This document shows, one piece after another, positions 53,710 through 64,000 of a DNA stretch of 64,000 nucleotides. The translations under genes were made by a program, and so were the position numbers. Source of the DNA: Incurvaria masculella (lineage: Eukaryota > Arthropoda > Insecta > Lepidoptera > Incurvariidae); the NCBI GenBank assembly GCA_946894095.1, contig OX335653.1:811001-875000 (forward strand). Direction: 5' to 3'. Under the pieces are notes generated by a model that did not search any database, had not been told where the DNA came from, and saw only the letters and a list, made by a program, of their open reading frames with translations. The first letter of the stretch is position 1, and every line of letters begins with the position of its first letter.

Positions 53710-54004
53710 GTCAAGTACATTTGAAAGTGATTGGTGAACCTCTGACCGCGGTTGGGTTCTGGATAGGTGACCATTTTCATACGTTGAGGCTGGTCGTAGT
53801 TCGGATTCCACGTAAACCTTTAGGTGAACTTCCTTACTTACTAGGTGGTAGGGTTAATCCCGCCCGGGTTGGTACCATCGCATTGAATGAACGATGGTCG
53901 AAGCGGCAATGAAAATTGTCCGTGTTTTCCATTCAGTTCCATGTAGGCGAGCAATATAAGGAAGGTTGGCATGGCGCCTAGTTCCCATGTGGTGTGTTCC
54001 CATT
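53710..54004 (+). repeat. Family B SINE with 5S-rRNA-like head, 3' end missing
   Basis: ACCGCGGTTGGGTTCTGGAT and AGGTGACC, then the body from GTAGTTCGGATTCCACGTAA to CATGTGGTGTGTTCCCA, where a family A copy begins. Confidence 0.75.
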
Positions 54005-54165
54005 TGGAAAATTTCATCTGCCTACCTATTACGGTTCATGAGATGTAGCCCTGTGACAGACGGACGGACGGACGGACGGACGCACGGACGGAAGGACGGA
54101 CGGACAGCGGAGGCTTAGTAATAGGTTTCCGATTGGTACCCCTTTGGGTGCGGAACCCTAAAAAA
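54005..54165 (+). repeat. Family A repeat, copy 10, 3' half
   Basis: From GAAAATTTCATCTGCCTACC through the GACGGACGG tract to TGGGTGCGGAACCCTAAAA. Confidence 0.85.
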
Positions 54166-54512
54166 GAAGAGCGTTATGCTAGGTCTGTGAGTTAACCTCA
54201 GTTTGTATGAGTATTGTAATTTTCTGATGCTTGCGAACCCACCATTTGCTGGCCAGTGTGAAATCGCTCAATTTTAGAAAATTAAGCAAAGTGCATTTCG
54301 AAACAGATATTTCCTTGTTTAATTGCAATGGGGTTATACCTAACTATAGTTGGCAGATAATGCATGGACGTCATGGAAAGCTTGATAACGTTAGTGAATA
54401 CTCAACAATGTTTTCATTGATTTGCGCAGGCAAAATATTATTCACATTGTTCTGTCAACCTTGAGATCATGAATCATACAGATTGTCAAAATACAACTTC
54501 ACAAATGTTATC
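54166..54512. other. Intergenic, nothing recognised
   Basis: A scrap of a family C end (TTTCTGATGCTTGCGAACCC) at 54,221-54,240; otherwise nothing. Confidence 0.4.
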
Positions 54513-55085
54513 TTTTTAAACGACTTCAAAAAAGGAGGAAGTTCTCAATTCGACGGTTTTTTTATGTTTGTTACCTCATAACTCTCGCCTGGGTGAACCG
54601 ATTTTAATGATTTTTTTAATTTGAAAGCTGGTGCTTACCGTGTGGTCCCATTTCAATTTGGTTTACTTCTGACAATGATATCCATGAAAATCATATAAGT
54701 CTTAAATTTGCATTAAGTATGTGTGCGACAAATTGACGAATAACTCAATATCACACCAACCGATTTCGATGATTCTTTCTTTATTGAAGAGGACGTGTAC
54801 ACATTCACTAAAAATAAACAAATTAACCAAAAAAACCAAGGATTCCAAAACCAATTAACATGCACTAAAAAGAAAAAAAAAAGCCATTTTTGTAATTACG
54901 ATTTTCGTTATTTTTGAGTGGGTGTCAGCCAAGGTAGCCAAGGTTCTCTTGACTGGCGCAGCACGTCGAGCGCTGATGCCGACTCAAAAAATAACAATAA
55001 TTGTAACTACAAAAATGGCAATTACTTTTTAGTGCATGTTAATTTGTTATGAAATAATATTTCTTTGAAGCCGGTTTTTTTTTGG
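54513..55085. mobile_element. Family T element, copy 2
   Basis: Same order as 28,676-29,345: AAACGACTTCAAAAAAGGAG, GTTACCTCATAACTC, then hairpin arms (TTTTTGTAATTACGATTTTC and inverse). The loop reads CAAGGTAGCCAAGGTTCTCT without a TTAGG array. Confidence 0.75.
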
Positions 55086-55139
55086 TAATTTGTTTTGTTT
55101 TTTTTGTTTCCAAACAACTATCAAATAAAAAATCAAAGA

Positions 55140-55215
55140 CACCTGGGTTGGTACCATCGCATTGGATAAAAATATAGTCGAAGCGGCAATGAAAAATTCT
55201 CCATGCATGCCATCC
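55140..55215 (+). repeat. Family B SINE fragment
   Basis: GGGTTGGTACCATCGCATTG to CAATGAAAAATTCTCCATGC. Confidence 0.6.
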
Positions 55216-56007
55216 AGCTCAATTTATATGTTTGATCTAAGTATTTACATTCAGGCTTTCTCTTGTTCTTGTTCTTTGTATAAATTGTTCTATCAATTGT
55301 TTGGCAGTAGCATTTAGATCTAAGTGTGTATTCATTATAGTGGACGGAAAAAATATGTAATGATATTGCGGTTACTTCTTAACTGAGTTATCGAACCCGC
55401 GGAACTATGTTAGTGTAGATTGACTGCCAAAAGTTTAAATAAATGAAAATGAAATGGAGTCGTGCTCATAGAGAGAAGGAACCTACAATTTGCTGTGCAT
55501 GATCGCGAAACATTGGCTATAATGTACATGCTTAAGTATATTTGTTTTGGGAACAATCCTGAAGGGCAGAAACAAATAAGTATGTCCAATGGGGACACTC
55601 GGCTTTTGCCTTCCTCATCACCCCAAGGGTTGACTGGAAAAAATCACTCTTAGTGATAAGTCCGCCTTTGTGCAGTATTGTTGTTTTGCTGTATGTTTTC
55701 TTTGTAATTGTATTTTTTCTTTCGCACAATAAATAATGTATTCATTCATTCATTATTTATGTGAACAGGCATCTGAGTGATTATATCAGACGTTTAGTTG
55801 TTTTTCGTACCATACTAAATTAGCAAATATCGCACCAAACAACTGTGTATATATTGGTATTACTATATATATGGATATATTGGTGGTACTTACACGGTAT
55901 ATATTGTGACTTTCATGGTATTCGTAACAGCCTCAGGATTGTTTTTGTCTTTAGGTTTATTAATGTTCTAGGTCATAGATAAATTTAGTAAACATCAAAT
56001 ACAATCT
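55216..56007. other. Intergenic, retroposon tails only
   Basis: 55,420-55,460 carries the GACTGCCAAAAGTTTAAATA tail; 55,640-55,745 a family Q tail ending AATAAATAATG(TATTCATTC)n. No gene. Confidence 0.45.
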
Positions 56008-56167
56008 GCAGGTCAATTCCTGGAATTCAGTAATCAGGAATCAGGAATTAGCGCTTTGAAAACCACTACGAAAGCTGAGTCGCTTTCCGAAACATAGTTT
56101 TTTTTTATTAATCGAGGTTCTCAGGATTTCTGATTCCTGGTTACTGAATGCCATGAATAGACCTGCT
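56008..56167. mobile_element. Family F MITE
   Basis: Inverted ends CAGGTCAATTCCTGGAATTC / GAATGCCATGAATAGACCTG with TAATCAGGAATCAGGA inside. Confidence 0.65.
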
Positions 56168-56960
56168 GGTAAAGTCATGTTACCAGCTGAACTACGCATA
56201 GCACTCATCATTAAAAATGTCATACGTCTTGCAAATCCCCGCATACAGAAACGTTAAAAAATGTTGGCAATGTTTTGGTCTACAGGGACCCCGCGTCGGA
56301 GTCCAGGCTTCGATCTTATACCCACCGCACCGCACCGCTATACATCGATATCGTTATTTTTGAGATGCTAGATTCTGCTTTATGGGTCGGAACCCATCTA
56401 AAACATTTACTGTTTTGTAAAGTCATCTGCATCCCGAGCAGGTGGCAGCCCTAATCCTAAACAATCTTGTGCCAAATAGACTCTGTTATCTAACTAAGCA
56501 TTACCCTACCCACGCTTGGCTTTCTACCGCTCTTCGCAGGTTTTTGCTGTCGATAAAACGTCCCGGATTCATCACTCGAAACATGCGATGATTGTTCGTC
56601 TTCACTGAGCTCACGAGTGCTCTAATTAGACTTGGTCCCTTGATTTGAACGTAAGTCAAGCAGGTCACCGTCATGCCTCGCGTGCTGCTCACCGATTCCT
56701 TTTTTATCTCGAAGCTTGTTAAAATGGTTGTAATGGTACGTGATGTAATGTACCTGCAGTGTTGCATATAATTACCCTAATAACCGATTAGAGCTTGGAT
56801 TTGTCTATATGCCGTATTGGCTGCGGCCTAGAGGCGGCAGCAACAGCTGGGAGTAAGGGTGGATTTTCCTATAGATCGAGTAGGCTTGAGATTTTATGTG
56901 TTCTTTTGCCATGGTGGGTTACCATGGCAAATAAACTCGTCGGGTGAACAGGCGAGAGCT
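56168..56960. other. Intergenic, nothing recognised
   Basis: No supported feature. ORFs here have no recognisable domain. Confidence 0.4.
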
Positions 56961-57560
56961 GATCAAATCTGACGCTTACTTACATTTCATACCATGCTAA
57001 CTGTCAAAAGACAGTGGACTGAAATTTATCATTTTTTCGTACTAAGCATGTACGTCGCTTATTCCAAGGAATGTGAAATGTATCTATGTATAATCGAGGG
57101 TGAAGCAAGGACACATTAATTAAAGAAAGATCCCTGTAAAAAGAACTACATACTTTACGAATACACTGCAAGGCTGAACCCGAACCAGCAAAACATACCA
57201 TTCGCGGGTATTGCGTCTCACCAATTTCGCCACCTGCTGTATACCCATAATTTGGAATTATCCTACATGTCCTATTCCCGTAATCAATGCCTCCTACTAA
57301 CACAGTATTTAAGATTATACCTACGTAACCTACGGTACGCTTTACGAACCTTATATGGATATACCTTATACGGCATACGGATATGCTTGAATGTTCAATA
57401 GTTGTAGTCAAGGCCCGTAACGCAGGTAGTTCTTTTTACAGGGATCTTTCTTAAATTAATGTTCATTGCTTCACTAACGATAATACATACATACATGTCA
57501 CAATTCTTGAAATTTACCAGTTAGCCTAATACGAAATGCAACTAAACGTCGGATTTGATC
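56961..57560. mobile_element. Family L element with an inner fold-back
   Basis: Outer ends GATCAAATCTGACGCTTA and AACGTCGGATTTGATC are inverse. Inside, 57,099-57,149 and 57,427-57,477 form ~50-bp inverted arms (AGAAAGATCCCTGTAAAAAG) around a 277-bp loop, probably a separate fold-back element. Confidence 0.6.
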
Positions 57561-57659
57561 GGATTTTGGGAATATTTCATCACGTTCTTGGTTTCATCGT
57601 GTATCGTTATTTGAGCTAGCATTAGCACTACAGCTTCACTGCAAGCTCTGGAGAGCAAA

Positions 57660-57785
57660 TAATTTTTTTTTATGTAAGGTAACTGGATTCACCGTCATGA
57701 TATAAGCCTAATTTCGATCAAAATACCATACCAAATTCCCTAAGGAATTAGGTGCCGTGCCAGAAGCTTTCCTTTAGTCTGCTTC
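57660..57785 (-). repeat. Family B SINE, 3' fragment
   Basis: TAACTGGATTCACCGTCATG to AATTAGGTGCCGTGCCAGAA, diverged. Confidence 0.55.
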
Positions 57786-58209
57786 CGGTCAGTTATAGGA
57801 TTAATTTCGGCCTTTTTGTAATATTATTTGATTGCAAATAAAGTATTTTTTAAAATTAAAATTACACCGTCACCGTCGGTACTCTCTCGCCAGGTGCGTG
57901 TCGGTTCGTCATGTACAAGTTACGTTCATACAAAAGTACATGGTAAGTACTTACCGGAACCAATTTGTGAATGTTTACGATACGTTTTATCTTACTGTGA
58001 ATGTACACGCGTGCCTGGCACGGGCTAGATAACTTTTTAGGTAGGTCCGTACCTATATGGCTCATTATTTCGGATCTGATAACTTTTTTCTCTTCCAGTC
58101 GCACGCAGGTCAATGATCATTTAGTCTCGTGAAAATGTCACGCTATCACAGTTAGAATGATGGGTCGCTGTTTCAATCAGTTTCATTTATTTATATTTCA
58201 TCATGCTTA
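57786..58209. other. Intergenic, nothing recognised
   Basis: A family Q-like tail (TTTCGGCCTTTTTGTAATAT, AATAAAG) at 57,806-57,848; otherwise nothing. Confidence 0.4.
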
Positions 58210-58555
58210 AAACCGGTCACGTGCGAGTCGCGACTTGCACACGAAGGGTTCCGTACCATTGTGCAAGATTTAAACCAAAGCAATCACGTTTCTTGTGTGA
58301 CAACCAAATAAAAAAATAATAAAAAATAAAGCGGGCCACTTTAATTTTAATTGGTTTTTTTATTTCTTTTTGTATTTTTCGTAATAGCCGCAATACACAC
58401 TCTGTGAACATTTCAGCTGTTTGCCTATTACGATTCATAAGATAGAGCGGACGGACGGACGGACGGGCGGGCGGGCGGTCGTGCGGACGGACGGACAGCG
58501 GAGTCATTAGTAATAGGGTTCCTTTTAGCACCTTTTGGGTGCGGAACCCTAAAAA
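58210..58555 (+). repeat. Family A repeat, copy 11
   Basis: Both ends present (AAAACCGGTCACGTGCGAGT; TTGGGTGCGGAACCCTAAAA) with a GGACGGGCGGGCGGGCGG variant tract. Confidence 0.85.
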
Positions 58556-58609
58556 CTAACGAGAGGCTGTAAAAGATAAAGTTACTTATTTCACAAAGAC
58601 AATGCAGTT

Positions 58610-58855
58610 ATTGAGTGGCTCGTAGGTCAGGGGTGCAAGGGATTGGTTCATGCATCATCTAAGTACGATTGCATTGAATAAAAAGTAGGCCGAAATGGCA
58701 ATAAAAGACTGGCCGCTTTCTCATACGAGTTCTATGTAACCGTGCTCATAAAGGGAAGGCCCTGGCAAATCACCTAATTCTACGGGGATGTGGTGTAGGG
58801 CTTACACCATGACCGTGGGTATGGTACAAGCCATCCATACCCATTGTCATAAAAA
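58610..58855 (+). repeat. Family B SINE, internally deleted
   Basis: tRNA-like head (GAGTGGCTCGTAGGTCAGGG) joined directly to the 3' half (TAAAGGGAAGGCCCTGGCAA to ATAAAAAAAG). Confidence 0.7.
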
Positions 58856-59051
58856 AAGTTGTGTCGCCCTAAGTTTATTGATTATTTTACTGGGTTTATT
58901 GATATAAATTCTATGCCACATTATGCCCCGTGTTCTATGCCACGCTATGCCCTGCCATCTGTGTTCTATGCCCATTATCGAGTTTCCTTTAGGGATGCTG
59001 GGTTAATGTCATGCCAGTAGATTGTGTGGAATTAGTTATCCATCTCCACTA
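58856..59051. other. Short TTCTATGCC repeats
   Basis: 58,910-58,975 repeats TTCTATGCCAC / TATGCCC several times, a small imperfect tandem array. Confidence 0.5.
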
Positions 59052-59275
59052 GACATATTCTTGGAATTCCGTTGCTTAAGAATTCGGAATCACTCAGTCA
59101 AGAAAACCGCTTTTGTAGCCGTTGTCAAAGCGGTTTTTTCTCGACGGAAGGAATTTTTAGGACAGTATTTCAATGATTCTAGGTTTTCCGTCGAGAAAAT
59201 CGATTTGACAACCGCTAGAAAAGTGGTTATATAGACTGAAATATTCCTGTGGTCGGAATTCCAAGAATATAGGCC
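59052..59275. mobile_element. Family F MITE, long copy
   Basis: Inverted ends ATATTCTTGGAATTCC and GGAATTCCAAGAATAT; inner inverted pair AAGCGGTTTTTTCTCGACGG / CCGTCGAGAAAATCG. Confidence 0.7.
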
Positions 59276-59842
59276 TAAAAGGGCATATTCCAGGGAAATA
59301 TCTTCAGCAAATTAAGAATTAAGTAGTTATTGAAATGGTCATAAAATTGAAACAGTCAAAACATTTTGGTCATATTCTTTAGATTTAACAATCTTAAATT
59401 ACCCACTTCAAGTGGTTATTCAATATTGCAGCCCCAGAATGTTTGGTTACAGAACGCGCATTCGAAAAATTCCGAATAGTGTTTTTAAATCCTCATGTTG
59501 ACACCACATGGCATTAAAAAAATTTAGTCACTCAAAAGACCTGTCTGCGGTAGGAATTTCCCTGGGGGAAGGCCCCACGCACGATCGATAGCTTGTGTTG
59601 TGATGCTCGTAGCAATCTTGCTTCATCAATGAAAGAAATGATCTGGTACTCAGACCCATGACCTAAAATGTACGTGTGTGTGTGTACCGCCTAACTCATG
59701 CCTACTACCTACCTGATATGTATACTGATGCAGAGTGGGTTGTACCGGTAAATACACCGGCAATCATCAATACTACATAGTCTTTAGCTTTAAATTATGT
59801 TAGTTTGTGTTTCTGCGTCGACGAAACGGAAATGTTCTTCTT
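59276..59842. other. Intergenic, nothing recognised
   Basis: No supported feature; a TGTGTGTGTG run at 59,677-59,692. Confidence 0.4.
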
Positions 59843-60590
59843 GAAATTTGTAAGCAGTGACAGATAAAAATAGGCTTCCATCAATCCATCTTCCCCAACT
59901 ACCGCATACCTGTGCTCTTTATCCGCTCGTGTTCTTCGGTAAGTGTATCTATGTTTTATTTTAGTTTAAGGAGTATTTGCTTAAACTTCGTAGGAGGTGA
60001 CAGATAATATAGATTTGTATCTGCCTGCATCAATCCATCTCTACCGACTCTATCTACAGCATTCCTGTACTCTACCTACTCAACCCCCGCTTGTTTTCTG
60101 CGGTCAGTGCTTCTATATTGTCCTTGATTTCTGCAGTACTCCTAAAACTTCGTAAGCGGTGATGAATATGAACTCTCAACCAACTATATTTACAGGATAT
60201 CTGTACTTTCCTGCTCTACATCCATTTGTGAAGGTCCGCTTGCGTTTTCTGTCGTTCTTATTCTATGTTTCTCCTGCAGTACCCTTGAAACATCGCAAGC
60301 AATGACAGATAAAATAAATTTCCATATGCCTGCATCCATTCATCTTGACCAACTCTACCTACAGCTCTCCTGATCACAGACAGAATTCCTGTGATTAACC
60401 TACTCTACAGCCTCTGCTTACTTACTCTCAAACGCGATAGGTATTTCTCTTTCGTAAGTAAGGTGTCGGATGAAAATATGTCTGCATCAATCCGCCAACA
60501 CCAACACCGTATTGACCGTATCCTTGTATTCTCCCAGTGGCATCTGCTTGTATTTTGCAAGAGGTCATTCTATAAATTTTATGTTCCTTA
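59843..60590 (+). repeat. Old tandem array, ~140-165-bp unit, about 5 copies
   Basis: Unit starts (AAACTTCGTAAGCGGTGACA-like) recur at about 59,843, 59,980, 60,136, 60,284 and 60,448. Each unit goes on with CTGCATCAATCCATCT, CAACTCTACCTACAG, CTGTACTC and GCTTGTTTTCTGCGGT-like blocks. Units are strongly diverged and vary in length. Confidence 0.75.
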
Positions 60591-61239
60591 GAATCCTGTG
60601 GAACTCCTAGATGGTGATGGTTGATCATGTTGCCCGTTTTCTTCCTTCTCACCGGTACCTTTACTTACCGGGCTTTGCCCGAGCAAGACCATCCCGAGGT
60701 CACGTGATATTGCCTCAACCTCAACCACGGCGCAATTCCAGTGCTGAAAGATGACGTAACTTAGCTGCCAATTTATGGTCGCGAAAAAAAAAACCGGCAG
60801 CGTCGCAGTTTTTAATTGTTAGCGAGATAAACTCGGGCTGACCGAAGTTTGTCTCGGATTGCGTAATGCAGAAGTGAATGGACCCGGGACTTCAGAGGTG
60901 AAGACAAAATAGATTGTACTGAAAGCTAATGCAGGACGACTGTCTGGTAGGTACAAATCGGCACATGGTAATATTTTCTTATTACTTAAACTTTTCAGGA
61001 ACATAAAATAAGATTACGCTGCTTAACCTGACTAAAATGGATACTTGAATTTAGTTTTAATTTTTAATTCACGGAAATATTATTTAACCCTTTCGCTGGA
61101 TGAACCTTGACATTCCTGTTGCCGGGTAGGAGAGGCTCTTGTTGTTAAGTATGTATATCATTGAATGTATATGCTATGTGCGGAGCATGTGAAAAGAATA
61201 CAACTGGATATACTGAATTGATTTCCGTGAATGTCGTAA
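60591..61239. other. Intergenic, nothing recognised
   Basis: No supported feature. Confidence 0.4.
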
Positions 61240-61483
61240 GAAGCGACTAATGAATTCGTCGTCGGATTCCACGTAAAAGTGTATGCATGGTTCGCCCGGC
61301 TGGTAGAGGCGGTGAGAAAGTCAAAATGGAAATGAAATTTCTCCGTATTTTCCATTCAGTTCAATGTAGCCCTGCAAAATGATGAACGGCCTGGCATGGC
61401 ACCTAGTTCCTCTATGATATTTTGAGCTTATATAATGACAGCAGGTGTGGTATAAGCCATCCATATCCATTTAAAAAAAAACG
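61240..61483 (+). repeat. Family B SINE, diverged body
   Basis: GTCGGATTCCACGTAAAAGT, GTATTTTCCATTCAGTTCAA and GGCCTGGCATGGCACCTAGT to the A-run. Confidence 0.65.
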
Positions 61484-62487
61484 TATTATCGGGGAAATTC
61501 GGATGTTTTGAAGGCTTTGATGAGTCTCGAAAATCCAGTAGATGTCAGAGATTCCAGGCGAGGGCGCGACCGCGTCCTCCGTTGCCATTGGTCAACCGCT
61601 CGCTGCGTGATCGGCTGAATCAGCGAACTACAATATTTCAACGACCTGAGAAAAACAAAGTTGTTTCGAGATACTAATGCCAATCTTTCATAAGTATGTA
61701 TCTTGTTATATATTCGAGGTACCAAGAAAAGCTTCGTCCCAACCACGGAGGAGTGAGGTAGAGAGGAGATGGTCTAAGCAAATTGGGTCTGTGTCCACCA
61801 AGTGGGTCTCTACGTCACAGCCCACGTGATAAGAAGGCGTGTCTTAGCGACAGCGACATGGGGCTGGCGGTGTTGGGTTGTGGGACAATATTGCGGCGCA
61901 ATTTTCCGCGAACAGTCGATTACACGATGAGATTTTGTGTAAAATGTTGCAAACATTACACAGGACAAAATAATCGAAAGTTTGTAGGTGGAATTTAGTT
62001 TTTTTTGTCAGTAAAACACCTCATATTTTATAATTTGAGTCAATATTCGAACATTGTATCGACGTATCGCTCTTGCTATGTGCCGATAGATGTCGCGCAA
62101 TCATTCCTCCGTGGTCCCAACGTACATATACCGCTCTTTTAGCAAATATTTACAATATATTAGAGAAATTAGATAAATATCAAGAGTAGTAATTTCAGCA
62201 TGGTTCCCATGGACGATTGACTACATTTCGTTTCAATAGAAATTTCTTATTACCGTCAGAAAATTGCGTTTCCCACACAACGCTCCTGGTAAGGGAGAAA
62301 AAAGCTGTAATCGCAACAGCTCAAACAAATAATTGTATTTGATCAAAAGCTATTCCATTAGTTAGTTCGTACATAAGTTAATGTTGCAATAAAATTGACT
62401 GCTACTAGAATTGGTCTAGGGGCTAGAGAACTAGCTTTTCATGGATAGATCTGGGTGAACATCCTCGCCCCGGTCATGCACCACTTT
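61484..62487. other. Intergenic, no gene recognised
   Basis: CCACGGAGGAGTGAGG at 61,742 and CATTCCTCCGTGGT at 62,102 are inverse and may bound a ~370-bp MITE. At 62,408-62,480 a weak tRNA-like SINE head (TGGTCTAGGGGCTAGAGAAC) precedes the family A copy. The rest is featureless. Confidence 0.4.
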
Positions 62488-62798
62488 TTTAGGGTTCCGT
62501 ACCCAAAGGGTGAAAACAGAACCCTATTACTAAGCCTCCGCTGTCCGTCCGTCCGTCCGTCCGTCTGTCACAGTGCTGTATCTCATGAACCGTAATAGGT
62601 AGGCAGCTGAAATTTTGTAATGAAATGTGTATTTATTTTGCCGCTATGACAACAAATAGGTAAAAATAATGATAATAAAAATTAAAGGGGGGCATAGCAT
62701 ACTCATACAAAAAACGTGATTTTTTTTGTGTTAAATCATGTACGATGGTACGGAACCCTTCGTGCGCGGGTCCGACTCGCACTTGGCCGGTTTTTGGT
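62488..62798 (-). repeat. Family A repeat, copy 12
   Basis: Full-length with intact ends. Confidence 0.9.
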
Positions 62799-63099
62799 CT
62801 GAGTTTTGACGTTTTTGCTGTTCATGGTTATTACAAATGGATCACGACGTCTTTCAAAATGTTGACACACGTATGGGGACACGAGTATGCACCAACCAGG
62901 GTCGAAGATGTTTACTTTGCATAAAGAGAGTCGACACGATTAGATGTGCGATTAGGGAATGCCTACAGCGTCGTGCAGTGACCCGCGACGCACGAGCGGT
63001 GATCGTACGATTCCCTAGATAATAGGATGGGTCGGGGTCATTCTGTACGTAGCGATCGAGTCTATACTGTTTGGTAGAATCACTATTATATTTATATAC
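62799..63099. other. Intergenic, nothing recognised
   Basis: One 61-codon ORF (62,837-63,022) lacks any recognisable motif or gene signals. Confidence 0.35.
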
Positions 63100-63500
63100 T
63101 ATAGCATTTCCCGCGGCTCCGCTCGCGTTAAAGTCCGATAATATACAGTCTACTCGCCGCTCGCGTAAGGGTAATGATTGTGAGAATTAGGGTCGGGCGC
63201 CGAGACGCCTTCCCGCAACGCTTCAATTCGGTGGTCAAAAAAGGTAATTTACGTTTACGCTTACTAGCCCGTCATTTTTCAACATATCGTAATGATATTT
63301 GGCAAAAACATCTTTGAGATGTCCGTGATTGTATTAGTGAAAACCGCATCAAAATTGAATTCGCTGTTTCAGCGTGAAAAGCGGCCAAACATTATTAAAG
63401 ATAGACAGATAAACACTTCAGAAAAATAGTTTTTTATCATCAGTTTGGTTAGTATTTGCTCCTCGGAAAAGATTTTTGAAAAATTATAAAATTACAGACA
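63100..63500. repeat. Dispersed lepidopteran repeat fragment (class unknown)
   Basis: TTTCCCGCGGCTCCGCTCGC, AGTGAAAACCGCATCAAAAT and AGCGTGAAAAGCGGCCAAAC followed by AGACAGAT are stock phrases of dispersed repeats in moths and butterflies; recalled, not checked. Confidence 0.45.
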
Positions 63501-63539
63501 GGCCACCCCCCAGTGTTTTATAATTAGTGAAGATGAAGA

Positions 63540-63690
63540 TGAAGATGAGAAGGTGAAGATGAATAAATTAACTATGGTCGAAGCGCCAATGAAAATTGCC
63601 CGTGATTTGTATCTAGTTCAATGTAGACGACCTGGTTCCCATATGATGTGTTAGACTAATATCATGACATGGTATTAGCTATCTAATTTA
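63540..63690 (+). repeat. Family B SINE, 3' fragment
   Basis: CTATGGTCGAAGCGCCAATG to ATGACATGGTATTAGC. A GATGAAGATGAAGATGA microsatellite precedes it (63,531-63,561). Confidence 0.6.
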
Positions 63691-64000
63691 AGTTAGAGCG
63701 GAATTACTTTAATACGCGTATTAAGTCCGGACTAAATTATAGCGTAAAAAGCAGCAGTAATTCAATGCTTCTGTTCTCAGTATAACTCAAGGCTCCTAAA
63801 ATGTCCTGAGATGCATAACAAACAGTGTCTTCTGGAAAGCAGTGTTATCGGCTAATATCACAACGGTAAATGTAGCATATATGTGGATATCTGATATTCG
63901 GTGGCAGCGGTGGGGTGGTGTGGGAGGGGTGTTTGTGGTTTGTGCTTGAACCATTTTATAGGTGCCTAGATAAAAAAAAGGAATTGATGGAAAGTGGAAT
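63691..64000. other. Intergenic, nothing recognised
   Basis: No supported feature. Confidence 0.4.

Noticed and set aside
57004..57411. 135-codon minus ORF
   Set aside because: It lies in and around the loop of a fold-back element; no known domain, start context or promoter.
62837..63022. Cys/Arg-rich 61-codon plus ORF as a gene
   Set aside because: No signal peptide, promoter, poly(A) signal or similarity; borders on dispersed repeats.

Overview
This is a window of insect nuclear DNA, almost certainly from a moth or butterfly (Lepidoptera). Interstitial arrays of the insect telomere motif TTAGG, R4/Dong-like and jockey-like retrotransposons, Helitron-like ends and the dispersed repeat families all point that way, but no species can be named. 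The DNA is AT-rich and packed with mobile elements. Genes appear as short, GC-rich exons on the minus strand.

Positions 1 to about 36,190 hold the 5' part of one large minus-strand gene. I assemble 13 coding exons, from the ATG at 36,154 down to a donor at 535. All 12 splice junctions keep the reading frame and give about 711 residues. The conceptual protein follows the N-terminal third of EPG5 (ectopic P-granules protein 5), a Rab7 effector that tethers autophagosomes to late endosomes and lysosomes. The rest of the gene lies beyond position 1. Its introns hold most of the mobile DNA: a three-layer nest (R4-type retrotransposon, TTAA-flanked MITE, jockey-type retrotransposon) at 15-22 kb; a 1,983-bp fold-back palindrome at 30.3-32.2 kb; a Helitron carrying a jockey fragment at 33.6-35.3 kb; a hAT-like MITE at 10.9-11.6 kb; and many SINE-like copies.

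Positions 36.2-64 kb are mostly repeats: minisatellites, MITEs, SINE-like copies and a diverged tandem array. One convincing small gene is present. On the minus strand at 52,279-51,547, a TATA box and an arthropod initiator 30 bases apart precede a 284-base leader without any ATG. A 57-residue secreted-peptide ORF and a poly(A) signal follow. I do not recognise the peptide.

Two repeat families dominate. One is a roughly 300-350 bp element (family A, 12 copies) that ends in an AGGGTTCCGTACC-type inverted motif. The other is a pol III SINE family (family B) that occurs with two different heads, one tRNA-like and one 5S-rRNA-like, on a shared body. Family letters used here are labels for this window only. 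All repeat families were compared by eye.
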